From the NCBI RefSeq assembly GCF_023380205.1, contig NZ_CP093360.1, positions 279,861 through 343,860 on the forward strand: a stretch of DNA of 64,000 nucleotides, in the 5' to 3' direction. The notes below the pieces were generated by a model that was not told where the DNA came from, ran no database searches, and saw only the letters and a list, made by a program, of their open reading frames with translations. This DNA comes from Nicoliella spurrieriana (GTDB lineage Bacteria; Bacillota; Bacilli; Lactobacillales; Lactobacillaceae). This document shows, in pieces, positions 9,448-17,837 of the stretch (position 1 is the first letter of the stretch; every line of letters starts with the position of its first letter). Both the position numbers and the translations under genes were made by a program.

Positions 9448-10053
9448 TTATTTAATTAATTCGGTTTGCTTAGCAACAGTCAAAGCTAAGAAGTTATTAA
9501 AAATTCGTTTTGCCACCGTTTGATCGGTCATGATGGACTCCGGATGGTATTCGACTCCGAACACCTCATTTTTAGGATCGGCAACCGCTTGGACGGTTCC
9601 ATCTGCAGCCATTCCAGTCACCGTTAGTTCAGTTGGAATCGTTTTAGGATCAATTACTAATGAATGGTAACGACCAATGGTAAAGTGATCAGGACACCCA
9701 TCAAACAATTGACTATCCGCCACCTTGATCATCGTATCGGTCTTCCCATGCATTAGACGGGGAGCTTTGATTACTTGGGCTCCGTATACTTCACCAATTG
9801 CTTGGTGACCTAAGCAAACCCCTAACACTGGAACCTTCCCAATTGCTGCCTTTAACACTGCGTTCATGTTCCCAGCATCTTCGGGCCGTCCCGGACCGGG
9901 TGATAGGACTAATCCAGTGAGTCCAGGGCGATTGAGGTCGGAAACACTCACCTGGTCGTTTTTAACCACCTCAATTGGTTGGTCAGTTAAGTTGCCGATT
10001 TCTTGAAATAGGTTATAGGTAAAACTATCGTAGTTATCAATTAATAAGATCAT
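9448..10053 (-). CDS. trpG: Anthranilate synthase component II (glutamine amidotransferase)
   Basis: A 201-residue class I glutamine amidotransferase that supplies ammonia to TrpE. The catalytic Cys is in GVCLGHQAIGE (about residue 79) and the His/Glu pair in GVEYHPESIMT near residue 168. MILLIDNYDSFTYNLF is the standard N-terminus. The ATG overlaps the trpE stop as ATGA. It could also serve PabB (shared amidotransferase), but its operon position favours tryptophan synthesis. Confidence 0.95.
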   Translation of the reverse strand: MILLIDNYDSFTYNLFQEIGNLTDQPIEVVKNDQVSVSDLNRPGLTGLVLSPGPGRPEDAGNMNAVLKAAIGKVPVLGVCLGHQAIGEVYGAQVIKAPRLMHGKTDTMIKVADSQLFDGCPDHFTIGRYHSLVIDPKTIPTELTVTGMAADGTVQAVADPKNEVFGVEYHPESIMTDQTVAKRIFNNFLALTVAKQTELIK

Positions 10054-11513
10054 AATTGTTCAGCCTCCTGTGCTTGTTCCGCTTTGATTGCATCTAACAT
10101 TAAACGACTCTTATTGCCAAATTCATGAAATTCTTGGTTAGCATCACTATCGGCAACGATTCCAGCTCCCGAATGAACCACTAAGTGATTGCCCTTCTTG
10201 TAACCCAGTCGAATCCCGATGCAAAGGTCTAAATCACCATCGAAATCAATATACCCAATTCCGCCGCCATAGATACCGCGTTTCCGTTGTTCTAATTGGT
10301 CAATAATTTTCATTGCTGATTCCTTGGGTGCCCCAGAAAGCGTTCCCGCTGGTAATACTGCGCTAATAATATCGACTGAACTAAAGGCTGGATTTGCAAT
10401 GCTTTCAATTTTAGAGCCAAGGTGCATCACATTACTAAAGCGTAACAATTCACGGAGTTTGGTCACGTGCACGCTCCCAAATTGACTCACCCGACCGAGA
10501 TCGTTGCGCCCCAGGTCGACCAGCATGTTATGTTCCGATAACTCCTTTTGACTTGCTTGCAATTCTTTTGCGAACTTAACGTCCTCGGCTTTGGTCTTGC
10601 CGCGCCGTCTCGTTCCAGCAAGGGGATAACTAAATAATTTCCGACCGCTCTTTTTAATCAACGTTTCTGGTGAGGCCCCCACGGCTTGAAAATCCCGGTT
10701 AGCAAAGAAAAAGTGGTATGGAGATTCAACCGTTTGATAGAGGTTCTTACAAACGTTAATCAATGAACCATTTGCCTGTGCTAAGTAAGGATTAGATAGG
10801 ATCAATTGAAAGATATCACCCAACTCAATGTGCTGCTCGGTTTTAGCAACCCGCTGGTCGAACTGTTTGACATCAAATTGATTTTGGAATTGACGGGTAA
10901 TCTTAAGCCCCGGTAACTTAGTCGTTGGGTTCGCAAGGAGCTCCTTAATTAACTGGGCCCGCTCTTTTAACCTCACAATCACTTGTTCATAATTTGCATC
11001 AAATTGATCACTTGCTAGCAACTGGCTTAAAGTCAACTGCTGAGACTCTCGATCATAGGTCAGAGTAATGTCTGGTAACATTAATTCCACATCCGATAAA
11101 TCTAGTTCATCATTAGTGTCACTGAGCCGGCTATCCTTAGCATACTTAGCAAAGTCATATCCGAAGTACCCCACGAGCCCGGTGCTAAACGGTAGTGAAT
11201 TGGTTTTTGCAACCCGGTACTTGTCCAGGAGTTGATTCAAGAATTGAATCGGCGAGCCAGTAATCATTTGTTGAGCACCATTTTGATCAGTTAGATTGAT
11301 TTGACCATTTTTAACGGTAATGGTCTGAAGTGGCTTCGTTACCACAACCGTGTACCGGGAATCTTGATATTCAAACAACATACTATGTTGGTTACTTGGG
11401 TCGTCATGTTCAATAATTTGAAATGGATCAAAAGTTTGTAAGTTGGTAGTATAACTAATGGGAAGGTAGTTATAATTACGGCTAAGTTGCTTTAATTCGG
11501 ATTTAGATTTCAA
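10050..11513 (-). CDS. trpE: Anthranilate synthase component I
   Basis: A 487-residue chorismate-binding enzyme converting chorismate and ammonia to anthranilate. The C-terminal catalytic half is well conserved: SYPLAGTRRRGKT, HNMLVDLGRNDLGRV, LPAGTLSGAPKESAMKII and YGGGIGYIDFDGDLD. The N-terminal Trp-binding region differs from the classical LLES motif; at the equivalent place it reads MLFEYQ, so feedback inhibition may be altered (inference). It is the first gene of the operon, directly behind the Trp T-box. Confidence 0.96.
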   Translation of the reverse strand: MKSKSELKQLSRNYNYLPISYTTNLQTFDPFQIIEHDDPSNQHSMLFEYQDSRYTVVVTKPLQTITVKNGQINLTDQNGAQQMITGSPIQFLNQLLDKYRVAKTNSLPFSTGLVGYFGYDFAKYAKDSRLSDTNDELDLSDVELMLPDITLTYDRESQQLTLSQLLASDQFDANYEQVIVRLKERAQLIKELLANPTTKLPGLKITRQFQNQFDVKQFDQRVAKTEQHIELGDIFQLILSNPYLAQANGSLINVCKNLYQTVESPYHFFFANRDFQAVGASPETLIKKSGRKLFSYPLAGTRRRGKTKAEDVKFAKELQASQKELSEHNMLVDLGRNDLGRVSQFGSVHVTKLRELLRFSNVMHLGSKIESIANPAFSSVDIISAVLPAGTLSGAPKESAMKIIDQLEQRKRGIYGGGIGYIDFDGDLDLCIGIRLGYKKGNHLVVHSGAGIVADSDANQEFHEFGNKSRLMLDAIKAEQAQEAEQL

Positions 11514-11545
11514 ATTGGTTCACCTCGTTATCAAAAATTGCATTA

Positions 11546-11880
11546 AAAAAATCCGCCCATAACAACGCAACTAATGCTTTGTTAAGGACGGATTTTTTCC
11601 GCGGTGCCACCTTAATTAGGTTGGTTTAAAAAGATCCACTATTAGTGCTGGAATCTAATTAAAGCAACCCCTCCTTAGCGAGATACGTGTTCATATCCCC
11701 GGCAACTGACGTATGCCTAACGTTTCTCCGTACTCAATCGTAATTTTTCGGAAGAACCCTCTGTGGTCCATTTAACTGCCTGCGTTCGGCCGTACTCTCA
11801 TCATCGACGGCTCTCTGTGCGTGCACAACAATCTTGATCTCCACATCATTGGTTTCATGGACGAATTCTTTAATTGCTCT
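11546..11880 (-). promoter_or_regulatory. Trp T-box leader (UGG specifier) of the trp operon
   Basis: The minus strand shows AAGGTGGCACCGCGG (11599-11613) and a terminator whose arms AAAATCCGTCC / GGGCGGATTTT end in a T run (11546-11598). Stem I has an apical ATGATGAGA loop between GCCGT and ACGGC. About 23 nt further, UAA-A-UGG-ACCACAGAG (UGG at 11768-11770) is in the specifier register. This matches the tryptophan pathway downstream: uncharged tRNA-Trp would turn the operon on. Confidence 0.93.
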
Positions 11881-11881
11881 A

Positions 11882-11910
11882 ATCATAGTCTAATGTTAAT
11901 CACATGTCAA
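11882..11910 (-). promoter_or_regulatory. Promoter of the trp operon
   Basis: TTGACA, 17-base spacer, TATGAT on the minus strand, ending just before the T-box leader. Confidence 0.85.
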
Positions 11911-11968
11911 CAGAATTCATCAAAAAATTGATTTTAATTCTAAAGTAATGCCAATTCATCAGCTGATT

Positions 11969-11999
11969 AAAAAAAGAGCCCGTTGAAACGCGGGCTCTG
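11969..11999 (-). terminator. Intrinsic terminator after gshA
   Basis: AGAGCCCGCG / CGGGCTCT hairpin followed by T6 on the minus strand, about 40 bases beyond the gshA stop. Confidence 0.85.
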
Positions 12000-12035
12000 C
12001 TACGTGGATTCAGTAACTTTCAACTCATCCAATTA

Positions 12036-13394
12036 TTAATACTTAAATGACTTTCTAAATAGATATTCCTTCAATTCATCACTAGTGGGTTGTTTAGAAG
12101 TATCAAAACCATCAAATGGACGCAATGCAATTAGTGCACTTTTTTGATACTGAATACCCTTTTTAACTGCATATTCAACTAATGAACCGTTTTTGATGTG
12201 TTTAACTAGCTTTGCACTGGGGGTCAATTCGGGATGTTCAACCCGCTCCTCCATCTCTTGGATAACTTCCTCAAAATCTGGGCCAGCTTGAATTTGATCC
12301 ACAAATAACCTTAAGCGACTTAAAAATGCCCGCGCTTGAAATTGATGGTTAAACTGGCTTGGATCCTCACTTGCCACTTCATCATTCAATTGATTAGCCC
12401 GGTTCAGCGCCTCATTAACCTCTGATTGCCTTAATGGCGGATTCATAATGAAGTAACTAGCCATTAACCGAAGGAACCGAATCGTGTTAGTTTTAATTCC
12501 AATTTCACTTGTGGGATCTAAATCAAGCATCCGCAATTCCAAATATTGAATCCCAGTATTTCTGAGGTCATCAAGATCCTTCCCACCACGGAAGCGAATC
12601 GGCCCCTGGCCCTCTGAGTCACGAATCAATAGTTTATTTTTAACTGCATTTTGAATGGATGTAATGTATTTATCAATACTAGTGTAGTCCACCAAAAACT
12701 TTGCCCCGTACCCATAACGAGTTGTTTGTCGTAAACACCGCACTGGGTGGTCAGGCCCCTGGTCAACATCGAAGTAGTTGTCCTCAGCAATGGGACTAGC
12801 ACCAAATAAGTATGTAATAATCCAACGATACCTAACAAAGCCCTGCCCTAACCGCATGTACAAATAGTCTTTTACCGCTTGTTCAGACTGAAATTGATCC
12901 CCCATTTCGGAATGAATCAGTTTAATGATATGGTCATGGATACTTAAATTAATGTGGGCTCCGCATGGCAAAAATTTGGCCATTCCCTTATGCAGTTTCA
13001 CTAACTTAATTAAAAAATCCCGTTTTTCTTGCGTCGAATCAGCGAGGAGCTCGTTACTCTTTTCCTTTGGCATAATGGGTGGCATTGATAGTGACCATAA
13101 GATTTCACCAGGCGCGAGTGCATTTCTTAATGCATTATTAATGCGGTATAGATACCGCATTGCATCCAATGGACTATCGGCAGGTGGCGTTACCACTTCC
13201 GACATTGTGATTAAAAAATCCTCAGTAATCCATGGGTTACTATGGGCATCGCCAATCGTATCCGGATATGGTTCCATACTTAAATGGCCGTTTTCATACG
13301 CTCGGTCCATTTCAATTTCTAACCCCATTTTAAAATCGGAATTTCTGGCAACGGCTTCATGTTCAAAAATTAAGTTCCCAATTTTACTAAACAT
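12036..13394 (-). CDS. gshA: Glutamate-cysteine ligase
   Basis: About 452 residues from MFSKIGN; the GGAGTGATT element upstream decides this start over the in-frame GTG. It joins glutamate and cysteine to gamma-glutamylcysteine. Family motifs are MGLEIEMDRAYENG (ATP/metal-binding Glu residues), DFLITMSEVVTPPADS, ILWSLSMPP, HINLSIHDHI and QYLELRMLDLDPTSEIG. It corresponds to the GCL half of the bifunctional GshAB (GshF) proteins but lacks the C-terminal ATP-grasp half, and no gshB is adjacent. It is monocistronic. The product may be gamma-glutamylcysteine itself or feed a distant synthetase. Confidence 0.88.
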   Translation of the reverse strand: MFSKIGNLIFEHEAVARNSDFKMGLEIEMDRAYENGHLSMEPYPDTIGDAHSNPWITEDFLITMSEVVTPPADSPLDAMRYLYRINNALRNALAPGEILWSLSMPPIMPKEKSNELLADSTQEKRDFLIKLVKLHKGMAKFLPCGAHINLSIHDHIIKLIHSEMGDQFQSEQAVKDYLYMRLGQGFVRYRWIITYLFGASPIAEDNYFDVDQGPDHPVRCLRQTTRYGYGAKFLVDYTSIDKYITSIQNAVKNKLLIRDSEGQGPIRFRGGKDLDDLRNTGIQYLELRMLDLDPTSEIGIKTNTIRFLRLMASYFIMNPPLRQSEVNEALNRANQLNDEVASEDPSQFNHQFQARAFLSRLRLFVDQIQAGPDFEEVIQEMEERVEHPELTPSAKLVKHIKNGSLVEYAVKKGIQYQKSALIALRPFDGFDTSKQPTSDELKEYLFRKSFKY

Positions 13395-13632
13395 AATAAT
13401 CACTCCTAAAATGAGAATATAAAATACTCTAAAAGTCTAATTAATGTATTATAATCTTTTTGTATTAAATTTGTAAAGAGCATATAGTAATTATTTTCTA
13501 CAACAACCAGTGCAACGTGATAAAATTTATCGAAAATAATTAGATTGATTATTGACACAACTACATATTTGGATTAATATTTCTACCAATCTTGATCCTA
13601 TTTCAACCGGTAAACTCTGAGGAGATGGTTAA

Positions 13633-14397
13633 ATGACCCAATTTTTCGATTCATTTCGTTTTAAATACACTAGGGGCACGTTTTATTATCCATTAGGAAC
13701 GTTCATCAGTGATAATACTAATGCAATCAATAGTTATGAGTGGATTCAATTATATCCCACTGCTAATTCTACATTAATGTTCAATACCTATGACGAAGAG
13801 TATCGAGGGCGTTATTATGAGAAATTCCAGCGTACCGACCAGCTATATCGAATCAACGTGCCACTACTCAAAAAGACGATTGGCAACAATAACCTAGTTC
13901 TAAATATTGGAGCCGAATTCGTAGAATCAGTTGGTTATAATGATCCTGCCTCTCGCTTATTCCTAGCAGAATACCTCACTGATCAAAATACCCTGGGGTT
14001 CTTCTATCTAGGTGGGCTTTGTCCAATGGAAGCTAAAAACGAGGAAACCAAAAATGATAAGTCATTTAATTACGATAAGGATATCTTTTACATGGGTTCG
14101 GATACGGTTCACTTAGATGTTGCTAACTTTGGCGAATTCATTTGTGCATTAGATCGTGAGTATTTTGGCAATCAAATTTCAATCAATGATTTTGTTGATT
14201 TAAAAAATTGGTATTTTGTTTCTGGTTCCATTATGAATCAAGATATCGTGACCGCCACGGATCCGGAACGAACTCAGGTCTTAGCTAAAATCGAAACCAA
14301 CATCCCTGTGAATAGTGGCTATTTAAATAATCATTCTAACCACTACCTTGATTATTGCTACGGTAATTATATTGGTCCTTACGATAGTAATAATTAG
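13633..14397 (+). CDS. Hypothetical protein, 254 residues
   Basis: Not recognised. The protein is soluble-looking, rich in aromatic residues, Asn and Asp, with no signal peptide or membrane segment. The middle contains a hydrophilic linker with a run of Glu, Lys, Asn and Asp (about residues 136-152). A GAGGAGATGG site precedes the ATG, so it is a credible gene. It diverges from gshA and is followed by the aromatic operon promoter, which begins only about 30 bases after its stop. Context does not reveal a role. Confidence 0.6.
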   Translation: MTQFFDSFRFKYTRGTFYYPLGTFISDNTNAINSYEWIQLYPTANSTLMFNTYDEEYRGRYYEKFQRTDQLYRINVPLLKKTIGNNNLVLNIGAEFVESVGYNDPASRLFLAEYLTDQNTLGFFYLGGLCPMEAKNEETKNDKSFNYDKDIFYMGSDTVHLDVANFGEFICALDREYFGNQISINDFVDLKNWYFVSGSIMNQDIVTATDPERTQVLAKIETNIPVNSGYLNNHSNHYLDYCYGNYIGPYDSNN

Positions 14398-14426
14398 TTT
14401 TCATTAAAAAAAGATTAAAAAAACTT

Positions 14427-14455
14427 TTGCATTTTAATCTAATCTGTGTTTTAAT
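14427..14455 (+). promoter_or_regulatory. Probable promoter of the aromatic operon
   Basis: TTGCAT, 17-base spacer, TTTAAT, placed about 35 bases before the leader peptide start. Confidence 0.6.
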
Positions 14456-14489
14456 TAAGATAATCAAAACAGGGAAGGAATTGTTAATT

Positions 14490-14546
14490 ATGAATAAGCA
14501 AATCATTATCAATAGTTATTATTATGGCTTTTATTACTTTAGTTAG
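14490..14546 (+). CDS. Leader peptide rich in Tyr and Phe (18 residues)
   Basis: A short open reading frame with its own ribosome binding site (AAGGAA, nine bases upstream of the ATG). The peptide is MNKQIIINSYYYGFYYFS: seven of eight residues in YYYGFYYF are Tyr or Phe, and the stop follows two codons later. The stop codon lies inside the 5' arm of the next hairpin. It precedes a terminator and the genes for chorismate and tyrosine synthesis. This is the architecture of a ribosome-mediated attenuation peptide for phenylalanine/tyrosine. It was too short for standard gene calling. Translation is inferred, not shown. Confidence 0.82.
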   Translation: MNKQIIINSYYYGFYYFS

Positions 14547-14728
14547 TACGTCTGTACATATGATGCGGACGTACTAAGCGTTCGCGTCTAAGTAGTGAAG
14601 TCATTGATTTTGATTTTTGCTAGCTAGGTGCGAAGTTCATCTAGCTAGGGTTCATGATAATACGATTTCTTCGACGAAATTAAAGTATTAGGCCAGCTAG
14701 GTGAATAAATCACTTAGCTGGTTTTTTT
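14543..14728 (+). promoter_or_regulatory. Transcription attenuator of the aro operon
   Basis: Three inverted repeats are visible: TTAGTACGTC / GACGTACTAA (14543-14577, overlapping the leader stop), CTAGCTAGGTG / CATCTAGCTAG (14620-14648), and the terminator CCAGCTAGGTGA / TCACTTAGCTGG with T7 (14693-14728). The 3' arm of the second hairpin can also pair with the 5' arm of the terminator (10 of 11 positions). So second hairpin plus terminator, or an antiterminator, are mutually exclusive. A further hairpin (14658-14690) would sit in the antiterminator loop. How the leader ribosome feeds into the later switch is not obvious by eye. Confidence 0.8.
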
Positions 14729-14751
14729 GTTTAAGAAAGGAAGTTTTTATA

Positions 14752-15630
14752 ATGAGTAACATTGATGGTCACACCTTTTTAATTGGTTTAATGGCATACC
14801 CAATTCGCCACTCCATGTCCCCTACCATGCATAACGCCGCATTTGAAAAATTAAATTTGAACTACGCCTACTTGGCATTCGACATTGACTCAGATCGGCT
14901 AGAAGCTGGCGTAAATGCCATTCGCACCCTTGATATGCGTGGAATCAACGTTTCAATGCCTAACAAACAACGGATTATCAAGTACTTGGATAAGTTAGAC
15001 ATCTCAGCAGAGTTAAATCAAGCTGTGAATACCGTCGTTAATGATCACGGGGTCTTGACTGGTTATACAACTGATGGGGTCGGGTTCACTACCGACCTTA
15101 AGAAAAAGGGGCATCCGGTTGCGGGTAAGAAAATGGTATTAGCCGGTGCCGGTGGCGCCGGTACGCCAATCGCAATTCAATCAGCTATGGAAGGGTTAAG
15201 CGAAGTTAAAATCTTTAACCGCAGCGATAAAAATCTAGATAATGCAAAGCGCATCGCAAAAATCATTAATGAACGGACTGATTGTAAAGCCAGTGTCGAA
15301 GCATTAGAAAACCAAGCAGCATTCAAAGCTGCCATTGCCGATGCTGATATCTACTGCGATGCCACGGGAGTTGGAATGAAACCATTAGAGGACATGAGCC
15401 TCATCAACGATCCTAGTTGGTTCCACAAGGACTTAGTCGTTTTCGATACCGTTTATGCCCCCCGTGAAACTAAATTAATGCAAATCGCTAAATCAGCCGG
15501 ACTCACTGAAGTCTACAATGGCCTAGGGATGATGATCGAACAAGGGGCAGCCGCCTTTAAACTGTGGACCGGTGAAGATATGCCAATCGACGTTGTTGAA
15601 AAGGCAATTTCTAAAAAGGATGGCCATTAA
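14752..15630 (+). CDS. aroE: Quinate/shikimate dehydrogenase (YdiB-like shikimate dehydrogenase)
   Basis: About 292 residues, starting at MSNIDGHTF behind GAAAGGAAG. It reduces 3-dehydroshikimate, and in YdiB relatives also 3-dehydroquinate. Substrate-binding SMSPTMHNAAF and GINVSMPNKQ carry the catalytic Lys, TTDG follows, and the dinucleotide loop is GAGGAGTP. The sequence is closer to YdiB (NLSMPNKQ, VGMKPLE, LWTG..P near the C-terminus) than to canonical AroE, which suggests quinate as well as shikimate may be a substrate. It is the first structural gene of the attenuated operon; aroD follows after one base. Confidence 0.9.
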   Translation: MSNIDGHTFLIGLMAYPIRHSMSPTMHNAAFEKLNLNYAYLAFDIDSDRLEAGVNAIRTLDMRGINVSMPNKQRIIKYLDKLDISAELNQAVNTVVNDHGVLTGYTTDGVGFTTDLKKKGHPVAGKKMVLAGAGGAGTPIAIQSAMEGLSEVKIFNRSDKNLDNAKRIAKIINERTDCKASVEALENQAAFKAAIADADIYCDATGVGMKPLEDMSLINDPSWFHKDLVVFDTVYAPRETKLMQIAKSAGLTEVYNGLGMMIEQGAAAFKLWTGEDMPIDVVEKAISKKDGH

Positions 15631-15631
15631 A

Positions 15632-16381
15632 ATGAAAACGATTACGATTGAAAACACCCAACTAAGCGATACGAAACCCAAGATTGCGGTTCCCATTACT
15701 GGCAAAGATGATGCGGAAATTGAACAACAACTCGCATTAATTGATACTGCCAGCGTGGATTTGATCGAGCTACGAATTGATTTTTTAGCAGTTCTCAATG
15801 AAGCCACCATCAAAAGTGCAAAACAACTAATTCAAACTAGCTTTCCCAAAACACCGATCATCGCTACCCTCCGGACAACTACTGAGGGTGGTAACTTCAA
15901 CCCAATTGAACATGACTACCCAGCAGTCTTAAAGGTAATTATTAAGACTGGTTTCCACCTCGTCGATGTTGAAATCAACCAACTCGGTGCCGCTAGCATT
16001 ATTGACCTAGCCCATCAACACCATCAACTCGTAATTGGCAGTCACCATAATTTCAAACAGACTCCAGATGATCACTTTCTAGCCCAAAAATGGCAATCAA
16101 TGCAGGCGCTGAATTGTGATATTGCTAAAATTGCGGTGATGCCCACTAACGTTGATGATGTATTAAGATTTATGACGGCTTCCCACCGTGCTAATCAAAG
16201 CCTAATGATCCCAATCATTAGCATGGCAATGGGTGCATTAGGTATCATTACTAGAATTAGCGGTCAATTGACCGGTTCGGTAATTACTTTCGGGAGCATT
16301 ACTAATAAAGCGCAATCAGCGCCGGGCCAAATTACTAGTCCGCAACTAGCAACGATCTTACAAGTCGTTGCACCACAATAA
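15632..16381 (+). CDS. aroD: 3-dehydroquinate dehydratase, type I
   Basis: About 249 residues from MKTITIEN; the AAAGGATGG element at the end of aroE serves as binding site (MAIKMKT four codons earlier is an alternative). It dehydrates 3-dehydroquinate via a Schiff base. Signatures are LIELRIDFL, PIIATLRTTTEGGNF, the catalytic His in VIGSHHNFKQTP and the Schiff-base Lys in DIAKIAVMP, plus GSITNKAQSAPGQI at the C-terminus. It directly follows the dehydrogenase, so both could handle imported quinate or dehydroquinate. Confidence 0.94.
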   Translation: MKTITIENTQLSDTKPKIAVPITGKDDAEIEQQLALIDTASVDLIELRIDFLAVLNEATIKSAKQLIQTSFPKTPIIATLRTTTEGGNFNPIEHDYPAVLKVIIKTGFHLVDVEINQLGAASIIDLAHQHHQLVIGSHHNFKQTPDDHFLAQKWQSMQALNCDIAKIAVMPTNVDDVLRFMTASHRANQSLMIPIISMAMGALGIITRISGQLTGSVITFGSITNKAQSAPGQITSPQLATILQVVAPQ

Positions 16382-16394
16382 GGAGGAAACGGAT

Positions 16395-17822
16395 ATGAAT
16401 CAAATTAGACTTAGAACGAGATTATTCCTTAACTACTTTGTTCATGGGTTCGCGTTGATCATTTTAACGCAAAACCTAATCCCACTAGCACAGAGCTGGG
16501 GAAGTAGCCTAGCAGTTGCATCTTTTGTCCTATCTGGAATTGGAATTGGACGGTTAATCGCTTACCTCATCATGGGCTTTATTTCTGATCGATTCGGTCG
16601 GAAAACCACCCTGATGATTGGAATGCTTACATACCTGGTATTCTTCATTGTGACGCCGCTGAACCACTCCCTAGTAATTGCCTACGGAATGTCAATTATC
16701 GCAGGGGTGGGGAATTCAGCACTGGATTCAGCAACCTACCCCCTATTTTCAGAACTGGACAGCAATAATAGTTCCAACAGTATTTTATTAAAGGCCTTCA
16801 TTTCGGTGGGTGAATTTTGTTTGCCAATCATCATCCTCTTTTTAAAGGGCCACCAACTCTGGTTCGGAATTTCATTTTTAATTCCAGCAATTGTGTTAGT
16901 AATTAACATCATTAATATTGCTAGTTGTAAGTTTCCAAAGTTTATTCAAAATAACGATCAAGTCATTAGTAAAGCTGTTAAAATGAGTAAAGGAGCGAAG
17001 GCGCTCATTACTGGCTCACTATTCGTTTACGGATTTACTTCAATGGCAGTTATGATTTGGTTCACCCAGTGGATTACCATCTTTGCCACTAAGATCGGCT
17101 TTAGTGATGTTACTTCACACCTCTTATTGTCCCTTTACAGTATTGGTTCCATCACCGGAGTATTATTATCATTTGCAATCTTAAAACGCTTTGACGTTCA
17201 ACGCCATGTTTTTCTTGGACTGAATATTGTTTCGGTAATTGCAATTGCCACCGTTAGCTTTAGTCATTCTCCATACATTTCATCAGTTGCAGCATTTGCA
17301 TTTGGACTTAGTGCTGCCGGCGGATTAATGCAAGTTGCTTTGAATCAATTACTCTCACTTTACAATCATCATAAGGGAATCTTTACCGGAATCTTTTTCA
17401 TGTTCGGCAGCATCGCATCGTTTTCAATTCCAATTATTACCGGATTTTTAATCCGCTTCGGTGAACAAAACATTTTAACCGGTGATATCGTGGTGGCCCT
17501 AGTCGGATTAGTTGCAGCAATCATCACCTTCTTAATCCAACCTAAGACCAATCAATTAGACGATGCCAGAGCTAAGATCAATCAAATTGATGCTCAATTA
17601 GTCTCCCTGTTGGAACAACGATTTAAGGCCGTCAAAGACGTGCAAAATTTTAAGCAGGAGCATCAATTACCCACTGAGGATCAACACCGTGAAGCTGATG
17701 TCTTAGCTAAGATTAAACAATTGACCAGCGATCCAGAATTAGTAAGTTACAATCAAAACATTATTCAAAACATCATGAATAACTCCAAGCAATACCAAAC
17801 TAAACTAAACCAAAATCAATAA
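16395..17822 (+). CDS. MFS transporter fused to a C-terminal chorismate mutase (AroQ) domain
   Basis: 475 residues starting MNQIRLR behind AAGGAGG. Residues 1-385 form a major facilitator transporter with about 12 membrane segments and the motif A loop GFISDRFGRKT. Residues 386-475 form a soluble all-helical AroQ chorismate mutase. The residues matching the E. coli enzyme's active site are all present: R392, R409, K420, D429, R432, E433, S464 and Q468. No stop or frameshift separates the halves and no separate mutase gene lies in the operon. The transporter half may take up shikimate, quinate or another aromatic precursor; the mutase half would make prephenate for the nearby TyrA. Confidence 0.85.
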   Translation: MNQIRLRTRLFLNYFVHGFALIILTQNLIPLAQSWGSSLAVASFVLSGIGIGRLIAYLIMGFISDRFGRKTTLMIGMLTYLVFFIVTPLNHSLVIAYGMSIIAGVGNSALDSATYPLFSELDSNNSSNSILLKAFISVGEFCLPIIILFLKGHQLWFGISFLIPAIVLVINIINIASCKFPKFIQNNDQVISKAVKMSKGAKALITGSLFVYGFTSMAVMIWFTQWITIFATKIGFSDVTSHLLLSLYSIGSITGVLLSFAILKRFDVQRHVFLGLNIVSVIAIATVSFSHSPYISSVAAFAFGLSAAGGLMQVALNQLLSLYNHHKGIFTGIFFMFGSIASFSIPIITGFLIRFGEQNILTGDIVVALVGLVAAIITFLIQPKTNQLDDARAKINQIDAQLVSLLEQRFKAVKDVQNFKQEHQLPTEDQHREADVLAKIKQLTSDPELVSYNQNIIQNIMNNSKQYQTKLNQNQ

Positions 17823-17837
17823 TAAAGGATGATTAAT

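Noticed and set aside
12925..13422. Open frame antisense to glutamate-cysteine ligase
   Set aside because: It overlaps fully with a well-supported gene on the other strand and shows no binding site or family resemblance.
16368..17822. Two separate genes (transporter and chorismate mutase)
   Set aside because: The frame is open across the junction and there is no internal ribosome binding site with a start codon close to the mutase domain.
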